From assembly GCA_027422505.1 (NCBI GenBank), contig JAPQWV010001073.1, positions 62,001 through 126,000 on the forward strand: 64,000 nt of DNA, in the 5' to 3' direction. The first letter of the stretch is position 1, and every line of letters starts with the position of its first letter. Position numbers and translations under genes: made by a program. A model generated the notes under the pieces. It had not been told where the DNA came from. It saw only the letters and a program-made list of their open reading frames with translations, and did no database searches. The DNA comes from Craterostigma plantagineum (lineage: Eukaryota > Streptophyta > Magnoliopsida > Lamiales > Linderniaceae). Positions 10,541 through 21,479 of the stretch are shown piece after piece.

Positions 10541-11773
10541 ATGGTGCCAGCTCGGGTATATACCATCACTTCAGAGGAAGCGAAGAACAACCCGGCGGTG
10601 GTGACAGGTACCCTCCTAATCCACCAAACTCCCACGTGCATCTTAGTAGACTCCGGGGCGACCCATTCATTTGCATCTGTGAAGTATGTGACCAAACTTG
10701 GAATAACGCCTGATAGTGTGAGTTGTGAGTATAGTGTAGCAATTCCAAGTGGGACCCCAATTAGGACTAGTCAAGTAGTGAAAAACTGCCCAGTCTTAAT
10801 CGGCGACAAGGAGTTGCTTGTAGATTTAATAGTCATCCCGATGAATGATTACGAGGTGATCCTCGGGATGGACTGGCTCTCACAATACGGAGCGGTGATA
10901 AACTGTAACCGTAAGGTGGTCACGTTCAGCACGGAAGGGGGAGAACCTCTCACTTTCAAGGGGACGGGCGAAAGAGGAATTGTTCCTAAGATTTCGGCGT
11001 TAAATGCCCAACGATTAATCAAAGCCGGATGCGAGGCATACCTAATGTTTGCGCTGAAGACTGAAGAAAATTCCTCTACGAAACTTGGAGATGTACCCGT
11101 AATTAAAGAGTTCCCAGACGTATTTCCGGAAGACTTGCCGGGACTACCCCCAGACAGAGAAATCGAGTTTACAATCGACCTGGTGCCGAGAGCTGCACCA
11201 GTGTCCAAGACTCCATACCGGTTAGCACCGACCGAATTGAAGGAGCTGAAGGAACAGATAGACGAACTCCTACAGAAAGGGTTTATTCAGACCAGTTTGT
11301 CTCCCTGGGGTGCGCCAGTTCTATTCGTGCGAAAGAAGGACGGCTCAATGAGGCTGTGCATAGATTACAGGGAGCTGAACAAGTTAACGGTCAAGAATAA
11401 GTATCCATTGCCCAGGATCGACGATCTCTTTGACCAACTACAAGGCGCCACAGTGTTTTCTAAGATAGATTTGAGGTCGGGATACCATCAACTGAAAATC
11501 TGCAAGGACGATATTCCGAAAACGGCATTCAGTACCAGATACGGGCACTTTGAATTTCTAGTCATGCCCTTCGGACTGACTAACGCGCCGGCGGTCTTCA
11601 TGGACTTGATGAACAGGGTGTTCCAGTCCTATCTGGACAAGTTCGTAATCGTGTTCATAGACGATATTCTTATCTATTCAAGGACGAAGGATGAACATGA
11701 GGAGCACCTGAAGATAGTGCTTGAGACACTGCGGGAGAAGCAGCTGTACCAATTCAAAAAGTGTGAGTTTTGA
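10541..11773 (+). pseudogene. Gypsy protease and reverse transcriptase (family B)
   Basis: The aspartic protease motif [11 protein letters not shown] lies near 10645, and the second conserved strand [15 protein letters not shown] near 10850. The RT core begins at [14 protein letters not shown], then [59 protein letters not shown] and the catalytic FIDDILIYS near 11655. Reading is open for 1.2 kb and closes at TGA 11771-11773, where family E has a sense codon (KKCEFWLDQ), so this is a point nonsense change. This is the best preserved RT of the family-B copies. Confidence 0.9.
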
Positions 11774-12690
11774 CTGGATCAGATAGCATTCTTGGGACAC
11801 ATTGTCTCTGGAGCGGGAATCTCAGTGGACCCAATCAAAATAGAGGCAATCAATAACTGGCCACAGCCGACCAATGTAACAGAAGTACGGAGCTTTCTAG
11901 GCTTAGCGGGCTACTATAGGAAATCATAAAGGATTTTTCGAAAATTGCCTCAACATTGACAAAGTTGAGCCGAAAGAATACTCCTTTTCAATGGAGCGAA
12001 GAATGTGAACGGAGCTTCCAAGAACTGAAGAAGCAGCTTACTACCGCCCCAGTGTTGACGATACCCACAGGAACAGGAGGATTCTCCGTTTACAGCGACG
12101 CCTCGAAAAATGGGCTCGGATGCGTACTGATGCAAAACGGAAATGTGGTGGCCTATGCCTCACGGCAGTTGAAGGAGTACGAAAGGAACTACCCTACACA
12201 CGACTTGGAACTAGCCGCTGTGGTCTTTGCCCTCAAGATTTGGAGGCATTATCTATATGGTGAAAGATGTGAAATCTACATCGACCACAAAAGTTTAAAG
12301 TACTTCTTCACCCAAAAGGAGCTAAACATGAGACAGGGAAGGTGTCTGGAATTGGTGAAGGACTACGATTGTGTAATCAACTACCACCCAGGGAAGGCAA
12401 ATGTGGTAGCAGATGCCTTAAGTCGAAAGACAGTAAGCACTGAACTCCAACGACTCGAAGTGGAGATCGTACCATTAGGCGAGGTCGAGGTGAAGTTAGC
12501 AGCTTTGACCCTTCAACCGACATTGTTAGAACAAATCAAGAAGGCTCAGGAAAATGACGAGTTCTATGTCAAGATCAAGGGAACCCAGACAGAGCAGCCG
12601 GCAGTAGACTATGTATTCCGAGACGACGGGAGCTTGTACTACAAGAGCAGATTATATGTACCGGACGATGCAGGACTCTGAAGAACTATA
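11774..12690 (+). pseudogene. Gypsy RNase H and connection (family B)
   Basis: [18 protein letters not shown] and [12 protein letters not shown] (about 11800-11930) precede a small frameshift. Open reading 11956-12681 then carries [27 protein letters not shown] (first catalytic Asp), [36 protein letters not shown] and [10 protein letters not shown]. RNase H would remove the RNA template strand. A TGA at 12679-12681 separates it from the integrase. Confidence 0.87.
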
Positions 12691-13960
12691 ATGGCGGAAG
12701 CACATACTACACCATACTCAGTGCATCCTGGAGCCACGAAGCTGTATAGAGACCTACGAGTGCACTACTGGTGGCCAGGAATGAAGAAAACGTAGCCGAA
12801 TTCGTCAGTCAATGTCTCACTTGTCAACGAATTAAGGCAGAACACCAACGGCCAGTGGGAACGCTGCAGCCTTTACCAACCCCAGAGTGGAAATTGGACA
12901 ACATAACGATGGATTTTGTAAGCGTATTGCCGAAGAACGTGAAAGGGTACGACGCAATTTGGGTGATTGTAGATCGACTTACGAAATGTGCTCATTTTCT
13001 GCCAATAAGCACTACGTTCACCATGGAGCGATACGCGGAACTATACATCCAAGAGATACTACGACTCCATGGAGTACCACTGTCGGTAGTATCAGATCGT
13101 GATTCCAGATTTTTATCTAAGTTTTGGACGAGTTTACAGAAGGCGATGGGGACAAAGTTGTCATTCACACGGCTTACCATCCCCAAACAGACGGCCAATC
13201 CGAGCGGATGATCCAGACCCTAGAAGATATGTTATGAGCCTCTGTGCTTGACTTCAAAGGCAACTGGAGCAAGTACCTTCCACTCGTGGAATTCTCGTAC
13301 AACAATAGTTATCAAGCCACGATTGGAATGGCCCCTTACGAAGCCTTATACGGACGAAAGTGCAGATCCCCAGTACATTGGGATGAAGTCGGTGAATGGG
13401 CAATATTGGGCCCAGATTTAGTGCAAGAAATGACAGAAATCATCGCAAAGATACGAGAAAGGATGCAGACAACACAGAGCAGACAAAAGAGCTATGCGGA
13501 TCGGAGACGCCGATCGCTAGAATTCGAAATTGATGATTGGGTTTTCGTGAAAGTGTCGCCAATGAAAGGCGTTAAGAGGTTTGGAAAGAAGGGAAAACTA
13601 AGCCCAAGGTACATTGGTCCCTTCAAGAAAATGAAAAGAGTTGGCGAAGTAGCGTACCAACTGGAACTACCAGCATCGTTGTCGCAGGTACACGATGTGT
13701 TCCATGTATCGACTTTGCGAAAATACATCGGTGACCCCAGCCATGTACTGATAAATGAATCGCTGCACCAACAGCTGAAACCAGATTTGAGTTACGAGGA
13801 AGTACCAGTAGAGATACTGATGCATGAAACGAAACGACTTAGGAATAAGGAAATTCCTTTGGTAAAAGTTCTGTGGCGGAATCAGTCAATAGAGGAAGCC
13901 ACCTGGGAACGTGAGGATGATATGAGGATTCGCTATCCTGAATTGTTACAAACGGGCTGA
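12691..13960 (+). pseudogene. Gypsy integrase with chromodomain (family B)
   Basis: The H-H-C-C zinc-binding region is readable ([14 protein letters not shown], then YWWPGMK, then [14 protein letters not shown]), broken by a stop near 12796. The core has ITMDFVSVLP (first Asp), [15 protein letters not shown] (second Asp) and, after a frameshift near 13180, [12 protein letters not shown] (Glu). From 13244 the frame is open: [55 protein letters not shown] and chromodomain PVEILMHETKRLRNKEIPLVKVLWRNQSIEEATWE, split here only by line. It stops at TGA 13958-13960. The chromodomain identifies a chromovirus. Confidence 0.88.
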
Positions 13961-13992
13961 TTTCGGGGGCGAAATCCTCTTTAAGGGGGGGA
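13960..13992 (+). promoter_or_regulatory. 3' hairpin and polypurine tract (family B)
   Basis: ATTTCG-GGGG-CGAAAT (13960-13975) overlaps the last base of the stop codon. The primer TTAAGGGGGGGA ends at 13992 directly before LTR start TGTAGCACC. This is the usual initiation site for plus-strand DNA. Confidence 0.8.
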
Positions 13993-14805
13993 TGTAGCAC
14001 CTGGGTCCTCGTGAATAGTAAGGCCAATAAATTTGCGTAAATGATGAGTGTGATTATGCGCATTTCGTGAAATTATTTCGTGCTCGTGTGAATTATGTGA
14101 AATCTGCATGATAAAATGTGCGCTTGATTATTTGGTAAATTCGGTGCATTTAATTTGCACTGTAAGACTTCGAATTTAATTAGGGACTTTCGAAAATAGA
14201 GCAAGGAAAATGGAGGAATTAATAAAATTTATAATTGGAATTGGACCATAGTTAAAATTGGGCTAAATTTAAACATGTGGCCCAATCCATGAGAAATTAT
14301 ATGTGAGACAAGTCCCTTAAAATGGGGGAGTTCACGTTGGGACAAATCCCATCACCATACCTTTGTTAAAATATCTACCTAAAATCTATTAAACTCTCAA
14401 AACTCACTTAGCAAGAAAAGAATCGAAGGTGAGAAACCGAAATAAATCAAGAAAAGCTTGGAAGTAAGTATGAGTTCTTACCATGGCTTTATATTTTATT
14501 CCAAGCAAAAACATACCCTAAGAATTATAAGAACTGGGAATATCTTAGGCTAGGATTGTGCGGATATAATTATCAAAAGTATATCTTCGCACCTTAACGT
14601 TGTACCATTAATCTTATATATTAACTTGTTTAGGATGTTAGAGTACGAAAATATGTGTAAGACGTGTTATTAAGTTCGATGCTTAAGGTTCTTGAAGTTT
14701 TTAGGGTATTCAATGAGTTCTTGAAAAAAGGGGATCGTTAGATCGAAGTATTTTAGGTTTGCGAGTCAAAAAGTGTTTTTGGTCGGAATGGAGTGGTGAA
14801 GTGTA

Positions 14806-15455
14806 AACTTCGCGAACTCTAGTTCGCGAACCCTAGGCATGATGAGGTTCGCAAACTCCATAAAAGTCGCGAATTGATCGAAGTTGGCGAACCTAGAGAC
14901 TTTGCGAATTGGGGTCGTGAAATAAGGGTTTCGCGAATCATGGTTTGCGAATCCTTGGTAAAAGGAGGATTGCGAACTCTAAAGCTTCACATGCATGAGT
15001 TCGCGAACTCTAGAAGAGATAAAAATTCACGAACCCTAGGTGAAAAGAGAATTGCGAACTCTAAGGATTCGCATATGCGGATTCGTGGAATGAACGCTGA
15101 GATGTTTCGCGAATTGAGGTAAGTTTGGCGAATTAAGAGAAGTTGAAAACTTAGCTTCGGCCATGTAGAATTCGCGAACTAGGAAACTTTGCGGATTAGG
15201 GTTCGCGAAATGAAAAGTTCGCGAATCCTAAATTGAGAGGTACACTTCGCGAACTAGGGGATGTTTGGCGAACCCGATGAGTTTCACAACATGGGATGAG
15301 TTTTGCGAATCGATGGAGGTTCGCGAACTCCATTCAAACCACGAAACAACTTAAAAGCTCTTAGGGGATTCGCGAAGCGGGTAAGAAAGGAGTTCGCAAA
15401 ACACGAACTTGGCGAATTCATGGCTTTCGCGAACTCCATACAAATCGCGAATTGA
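14806..15455. repeat. Dispersed array of the palindrome TTCGCGAA in the LTR
   Basis: About thirty copies of TTCGCGAA(C/T) or one-base variants (TTCACGAA, TTTGCGAA, TTCGTGAA, TTCGCAAA, TTGGCGAA) occur at irregular 12-40 base spacing, separated by unrelated sequence. Most variants change a CpG in the way methyl-cytosine deamination does. There is no coding potential. Confidence 0.85.
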
Positions 15456-15562
15456 ACCCCCTAGATTAAAAACGTTTTAAGTTATAAAAAAAACAAACTA
15501 TCGCCTTTTGAGGAAAAATATTTTCGCACCATTTAATCAGAAAATATTCCGATCCCAATGAG

Positions 15563-16028
15563 TCGCTGGCGGGTTTCATTTGCTGGTTGGCCCCCCTGGC
15601 TGAAAGAAACAGGAGTTGGCGTTACGCCACCCCCCCCCCCCCCCCCCCCCCCGACCAGATTTGCGGACGCAATTGCTGCGATGCCTCCCCTCCATTCGAT
15701 AACTTCCGCACCGAAGTTGTCTTCCGCTGTGCTCTGGCACTTTGATCGCACTTCAACCGACTGCCCTGCTGGCACTACAACTGGTGCCAGGATCCTGTTG
15801 ATTGTTATTGGATTGTGACACCTCCTTGCCTTTGTTACCATGTTGTGTGTGTTTCTCTTGTTGGCTTGGTCTTGTAGGGACCTGGTTGGTGTCTGGGCTG
15901 TTTTTGGTTTTGTTGTGCTGTCTGGTCGGTAGTCCGTTACCGCTTGTTGCGTCATGAGCGTTATCATGTACGCTGTCCTTGTACTCCTGTTTCTTTCGTT
16001 TAGTGAACACTTCCAAAAAAAAAAAAAA
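15563..16028 (+). mobile_element. LINE 3' end, copy 4 (long-3'UTR type)
   Basis: Contains AACAGGAGTTGGCGT, CTGGCACTACAACTGG, TGCCAGGATCCTGTTG and the GCGTCATGAGCGTTATCATG block before a 14-base A-run, all shared with 42188-42973. It carries a 23-base C-run at 15630-15652. Its left flank CCAATGAG ends where the related minus-strand LTR has CCAATGAGCATAGG, so host LTR sequence was lost with the insertion. Confidence 0.8.
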
Positions 16029-16326
16029 GGAAATCTACGGACGCCAGGTAAGTAGAAATCCAACTACAACACATAACTTGCGTGTTATATGTTTTGTGTG
16101 ACTATGTGCCTGCGTGATTTCATGATTACGTGGACTGATCGTAACGCCTTCATGTGATTAGCATAAATTGCATTTATTCGCATATGCATACTCATGTGCA
16201 CGCACGAACTCATGGGGAAGGGTCATGGGATAGAGTGTGCATGGTGATATGTCGCTTGTACGCGACGAGGACTTGCCGATGTGGGCAAGTGTGTCTGTAT
16301 GCGCTTGATAGACTCATGTAGTTAGA

Positions 16327-16438
16327 GTTCTTGCTTGTGCCCAGTAGTCTGTTACTGGCTGATTGCGGAGCTCGTCTCCTGCTCACTATGTACATACCTT
16401 TTCACGTTATATATATGGGGCATTACACCGAAAAAAAA
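16327..16438 (+). mobile_element. LINE 3' tail, copy 5 (short-3'UTR type)
   Basis: CCCAGTAGTCTGTTACTGGC, CTCACTATGTAC, a TATATATA stretch and an A-run match the end of the LINE at 35660-35760. Only the last ~110 bases of the LINE are present. Confidence 0.65.
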
Positions 16439-16562
16439 TTCATGGCGGGCGGGCCTGGCCTGCCAGGCCTGCGGCCCGCTGGCGGGGCGGGCTGGGCTTC
16501 AGTTTTGAAGGCCCACCTCGTGGCGGGCCAGTCCACCCGGCCCGGCCCATTGACAGCTCTAG
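16439..16562. mobile_element. Terminal fragment of a hAT-type DNA transposon
   Basis: GC-rich GGGCCTGGCC-type subterminal repeats end in GGCCCATTGACAGCTCTAG, the complement of the TAGAGCTGTCAA-GGGCC terminus common to plant hAT elements. Only this end is visible; the opposite terminus and an 8-bp duplication are not found. Assignment is by terminal motif only. Confidence 0.5.
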
Positions 16563-16570
16563 TCGCCACA

Positions 16571-17903
16571 CATAGCTATAAGCCATTTCTAAGAATCTTT
16601 ATCCCTGATTGCCTGATAATAATAGGTAGTGGGATCGCCTCCGACGTTCCCTTCCATAGCAGCAACCTCGTGCTCGATGTGGACCATCCCATATCTCACT
16701 GGCTGCCGAGATACTCTACCGACCTGCGCAACTCAGGTTACGTCTCGGACTGCTCTACGGTGTCATCCGATACTGGAGTCCATGAAAGCCCTTCTGACGA
16801 CTCTACAAGAGTCACTTCGCGACCCGCTCCACCTTTTCGAACGAACTCTTCTTCGAGAAAGTGAGCCTGAAGGGCTACAACAATTATTTGATAGGCGTGG
16901 ATGTAAAACTGGTATCCCATGGAATCTCAGGATACCCGAAAAACGTCCTTTCACAGCCTTCAATTCCAGTTTATCTATCTTGAGCTTTTTCATGAATGTG
17001 GGGCAACCCCAGATTCTAATGTGATTCAGTCTCGATTTTCATCATGTCCATATCTGATACGGAATACGATCGACAGACATTGTAGGACATCTATTGAGAA
17101 TGTGTGCCGTTGTCAACGGGGCATGACCCCATAACGATATGGGCAGGTCTGTATAGCTCAGCATAGATCGAACCTTATCCAACAGAGTTCAATTTCTACG
17201 TTCGGACACCGTTCAACTGCGGTGTTTCGGGCGGTGTCATCTGTGAAATGATCCCTTTCTCTTTCAGGAATTCGTCAAACTCGAGGCTCATGTACTCGCC
17301 GCCTCGATCTGATCGAACGACTTTAATGCTCTTTCCGTATGATTTTCCACCAAAGTCTTGGACTCTTTGAACCATTCAAAAGTATCAGACTTGTGCTTCA
17401 TGAGATACACCTTGCCGAAGCGAGAGAGATCGTCAGTGAAGGTAGCGAAATAATTGAAATTATCGCGAGTCGCTACCCGGAACGGTCCGCAAAACACCCG
17501 CGTGGATCAAACTGAGAATTCTGTGGCTCTCGTGAAAGTCCATGTGAAGGGCGACTCGGTCATCTTTCTAAGATTCAAGATTCGCAAGTCGGATAGAGAT
17601 CAGACCCAAGGGGCTATATAACGCCGGTTTTCTCCAACTAGAGAATCTTCTGTTCTCCAGCGTGACCGAGTTCGACTCCAATTTTCGTTTGTTGTTGATT
17701 GTATTCAAAGTTTTTGGTTTATCTTCGACATTTAGATAATACAATCCATTCAGTAAACTTGCACTTCCGACGCAATTATTTCCAAAATAAATATTGCATA
17801 TATTCTTACTAAAACGGAACTCGTAACCTTTTCCGTTCAAAATGGAAATAGAAACAATATTCATAAGCCCCTTGGGCAAACTACACAATTAGAAAGCAAT
17901 AAA
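16571..17903 (-). pseudogene. Ty1-copia gag-pre-integrase and integrase, inverted piece
   Basis: Read on the minus strand from 17888: KGLMNIVSISILNGKGYEF and NNCVGSASLLNGLYYLNVEDKPK (pre-integrase region), then GPFRVATRDNFNYFATFTDDLSRFGKVYLMKHKSDTF (integrase core, first Asp), KSFDQIEAAS, a TPPETPQLNGV-like segment near 17230 and FGYPE/GIPW-like segments near 16920. Many stops and frameshifts. It ends at 16571 with the complement of GAAATGGCTTATAGCTATG, which is the start of the RT piece found in the opposite orientation at 17915. The second copy at 33185-36300 shows the same order. Confidence 0.8.
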
Positions 17904-19440
17904 AAGAGTTTGGAGAAATGGCTTATAGCTATGCAAGCCGAAATGAATTCTATGCACGGAAACCAAGTCTGGACTCTAGTAGACCTCCCAGATGGTTTTA
18001 GACCCATTGGGTGTAAATGGATCTACAAGAGAAAGATTAGATCTGACGGATTGGTTGACACATACAAAGCTAGGCTTGTGGCGAAAGGGTACAGCCAAAT
18101 AGAGGGCATTGACTATGAGGAGACCTTTCGCCTGTCGCTATGATGAAGTCCATTCGAACATTGCTTGCGATAGCTGCACACTATGACTATGGATCTGGCA
18201 GATGGATGTGGAAACTGCGTTTCTAAATGGATACCTCGGGGAGGAAATATATATGGAGCAGCCCAAGGGTTTTACATCGCAAGGAGATGCTCATAAGGTG
18301 TGCAAATTGAACAAGTCCATTTATGGACTCAAACAAGCATCCAGAAAGTGGAATATTCGATTCGATGAAGTGGTCAAGGGCCACATATTCTTGAAGAACG
18401 AAGACGACCCATGCGCCTAGAAGAAAAGCAGTGGGAGCAAAATATCTTTCCTCGTATTGTACGTGGACGACATCCTTTTGCTAGGAAATGATATTGGAAT
18501 GCTCTCAATAGTGAAAGCGTGGCATTTGACCGAATTCTCCATGAAAGACTTGAGAGAAGCTACCTACATCTTGGGTATTCGCCTTCGAGCGAATAGTATG
18601 TTAGGACTCTCCCAGGTCCTTTACTTAGAGAAGGTCCTGAAGCGATATAATATGGACAACTCTAAAAAGGGTTCCTGCTTATGCGACATGAGATTCACCT
18701 TTCTAAGGCTATGAGCCCTCAAAGTGAGTTGGAGCGGAAAGAGATGAATGGAATCCCTATGCATCCGCAGTGGGTAGCTTGATGTACGCGATGCTTTGCA
18801 CGCGACCTGACTTGGCGTACGCTGTGAGCATAGTCAGTCGGTTTCAGGCTGACCCTGGTAAGGAACATTGGACCAGTCAATACTATCCTCAAGTACCTCC
18901 GGCGGACTAAGTATATGATGCTAGTCTATGATAATGGAGAATTGGAAGTGGAAGGGTATACGGATTCGGATTTCCAGTCTGACGTGGACGATCGAAAATC
19001 CACTTCAGGATTCGTCTTTACGCTCAACGGTGGAGCAGTGTCTTGAACAAGTTCCAAACAGAGCACTACTGCAGATTCCACCTGCGAAGCAAAGTATATA
19101 GCGGCCTCAGAGGCAGCTAAGGAAGATGTTTGGATGAGAAAGTTCTTCGAAGAACTTGGTGTCGTTTCTGTAGCAGATAGGCCATTGTTATTGTGGTGTG
19201 ACAATACTGGCACTATTGCTCAGGCGAAAGAACCAAGATCTCACAGCAGGTCCAAACATATAGAAAGAAAGTACCACCTGTTACGTGGATTCATTGAGAA
19301 TGGCTACATAGCCGTACAGAAGACTGCGACCGCGGATAACGTGGCCGGCCCGTTCACCAAGCCCCTATCACAGGCAGTGCTGCTAGACATCTCGAAAAGA
19401 TGGTATTGGATACTACAGTGCATGGCATTGAGTGCTAGTG
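17904..19440 (+). pseudogene. Ty1-copia reverse transcriptase and RNase H
   Basis: RT opens with KWLIAMQAEMNSMHGNQVWTLVDLP, CKWIYKRKIRSDG, YKARLVAKGYSQIEGIDYEETF, then (frameshift near 18140) MDVETAFLNGYLGEEIYMEQP and LNKSIYGLKQASRKW. A stop at 18418 precedes the catalytic YVDDILLLGND near 18460. RNase H: LLWCDNTGTIAQAKEPRSHS and KHIERKYHLLRGFIENG (19190-19310), ending with PFTKPLSQ. Gag and integrase do not precede it in this orientation. The polypurine tract GTGGGAGATTG (to 19446) and the LTR follow. Confidence 0.85.
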
Positions 19441-19446
19441 GGAGAT

Positions 19447-21344
19447 TGTTAGGAATATGCCCTCGAATGCTATACGAGGATTAGATTGTATAGGGCACTA
19501 GATTATTTATCATTCGACCTTTTGTGTAATAAGATATTTTCGTGTGTTTAATGAAAGGCATTGTTCTTTTATTGGATATAAGAGTTCTTTACTTAGCATC
19601 CGACAAAGCAATAAATGAACAAATCCAAATGTGTCGAGTTGAGTACTGTTCTCGATGGGTACGAGAGAGGAAGGCACCAGTGGACTCTTTAACCTCGAAC
19701 ATTAAAAGTCCGTAAGCCTGAGGCTCCAGTTGGGTGTTGGATAACCGATCACGACTTATTTGTCGATGACCTATCATGTGCCGATATCTCGCTTGGAAGC
19801 GGAGGTCATGACTTGTGATACGAATCCAATCAAGGGATCGACTCGTTTCATGGACACTGAATCACGGGTCGTACGGTCGAACATGGCTTATTACTCAAGG
19901 AATGTCAATGACCGACGACAACGCCGTAGTAGTCTACGTGAACCTTAGACCGAAAGGGGCTTTGACGGAGTTGACTTCGAAGTGTCCACAATCACTGGTT
20001 CCCCTCGACTCGATTTGCTGTTGCATGGGTCAGCGGGCCAGATGCGGTCTTGACGACGATTTGTGATTGTCGGGCTTAGACCGTCGAGTATGGATTCACA
20101 GTCTCGCAAGTAATCGAGATAAGTGTCCTATGAGGACGGCGACGGGAAATTACGAAATCCTTGGCCAAGGTATTGAACAAACTCATGTGAGACATGGAGG
20201 GTACTTTGGTAATTTGCCTCGTCTCCGTTAATCGAGTTTAGGGGTTTGACATAGACCATGGCTCTCACTTGATTGAGACACAGCTGAAGGGTTTATACGT
20301 AGCACTGTTATCTATAGTGAGGTTCTGGGATAAAGATTAGGTCGAAATTCGCACTCGAATCGAGTTACGGTCCGGTACTGCGGGATTGGCTAAGTAACTA
20401 CCGGACTCTTAGATTCCTCCCTTGCAGATTGATTCGAACCTAGAGAGTCGGGCTTAAAAAGGATCATCAACGTGTACTGATAAGGAGAGAAAGTGTTTTG
20501 GGCCTTAACGAGCCTTGGGCCGTTGGTCCACGCCTTTATGGGCCTCGGGCCATTTATTGGATCGAAGTTGGACTTCTTATGAAACTAACTTTAAGACTTG
20601 GGTTTGGCCAAGTGCTTACTTAATAGGCTTGAGGATAAAATTGGATTTCACCTTAAGCTAATTTCGATGTATGCCTTTGAGGGTATTTTTGGAATTTGCA
20701 TATTTGATATAAATAAATATGGAATAAAATATTTGGAATATTATGTATTTAAATTTCAAAATTAATTTAGGATTAAATTTCGAATTCCATACCAAATTTA
20801 AATATATTTAGTTTGACTTGGTATTTAAGTTAGTTTTCTAATAATAGTAAGTTTCCTTAAGTTTGGATTTGGAATTCAAAAGAGAGTAAGATTGGGCAAA
20901 AATCTCTCACACTTTGAGGACTAAGATATCGAAATCCAAGCCTTTAAATAGGCTAAGAATTTCGTGCTCCAAAGGTAGAGAAAAAAGAGGTGATTTTCGA
21001 AATCAACCAAATGCACAAAACACACACTGAACGCACACACGTTTCTCCCACGCGACGGCTCAGTTCTCTCTAGCCATCTTCATAAAACTGATTCCGTGGT
21101 ACACTGCGAGGTCGGCGTGACGATCTAGTGCCATCCACCACCATTGACGAAGTCTTGAAAAAAAGGACGATGAGCTGCCACTCGCGTCAACTGGTAATTC
21201 TCTACGGGTTTGACCCGCCCTATTGCATGTGTATGTGTTACTATTCTCATCCGAGCTACGAGGGCAATGGTGAAAGCCGGAAATTTTTGTTCCGCACCGT
21301 TCCCGAGGACGTGGCGTCTCCGGGAGACACCGGGTAACCCAACA
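19447..21344 (+). repeat. Copia 3' LTR
   Basis: Starts TGTTAGGAATATGCCC right after the polypurine tract and ends near AACCCAACA at 21344, the usual TG...CA form. About 1.9 kb, AT-rich in 20600-20900, no coding potential. No second LTR copy is seen in the window, so the right border is inferred from the terminal motif alone. Confidence 0.65.
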
Positions 21345-21479
21345 ATAATACGAATTTTTTGCAATAAAATTTTGTGCTTCAATGACTTCCAACATTTCGT
21401 GTATTTAATTATGTGACTAGGAAATATCTAACTTATTGGGGTATTTTTGAAAATAAGGAATGAAGGTAACTGAAAGTAG
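21345..21479. other. Unassigned 135 bp between copia LTR and gag element
   Basis: AT-rich sequence with no ORF, terminal motif or match elsewhere in the window that I can recognise. Confidence 0.4.

Larger units (their letters stand above)
9810..16570 (+). mobile_element. Family-B Ty3-gypsy (Tekay/Del-like chromovirus), 5'-truncated
   Basis: Domain order is gag, protease, RT, RNase H, integrase, chromodomain, polypurine tract, 3' LTR. The 5' LTR, PBS and first part of gag are gone at the junction with the LINE poly(A). The 3' LTR (13993-16570) holds a LINE 3' end, a LINE tail and a hAT end. It finishes ...TCGCCACA and abuts copia sequence at exactly the position where the second family-B LTR (ending 33184) abuts its copia. 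Confidence 0.88.
13993..16570 (+). repeat. Family-B 3' LTR, interrupted
   Basis: Begins TGTAGCACCTGGGTCC. Non-coding. Contains a dense TTCGCGAA array (14806-15455), a LINE 3' end (15563-16028), the donor-like CAGGTAAGTAG near 16046 with CTACAACACATAAC just after it, the hairpin ACTTGCC-GATGTG-GGCAAGT (16271-16290), then a LINE tail and a hAT end (16327-16562) and the last bases TCGCCACA. The partner arm GTTATGTGTTGTAG expected downstream is missing here. Confidence 0.82.

Noticed and set aside
14806..15455. CRISPR-like array (short repeat with unique spacers)
   Set aside because: The repeat is only eight bases, spacing varies from about 12 to 40, it degrades at CpG, no cas genes exist and the DNA is plant.
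14806..15455. TTCGCGAA as a CAMTA (CGCG-box) or E2F site
   Set aside because: The CGCG box needs a non-T base before CGCG (VCGCGB) and E2F sites read TTTSSCGC; neither fits TTCGCGAA, so I name no factor.
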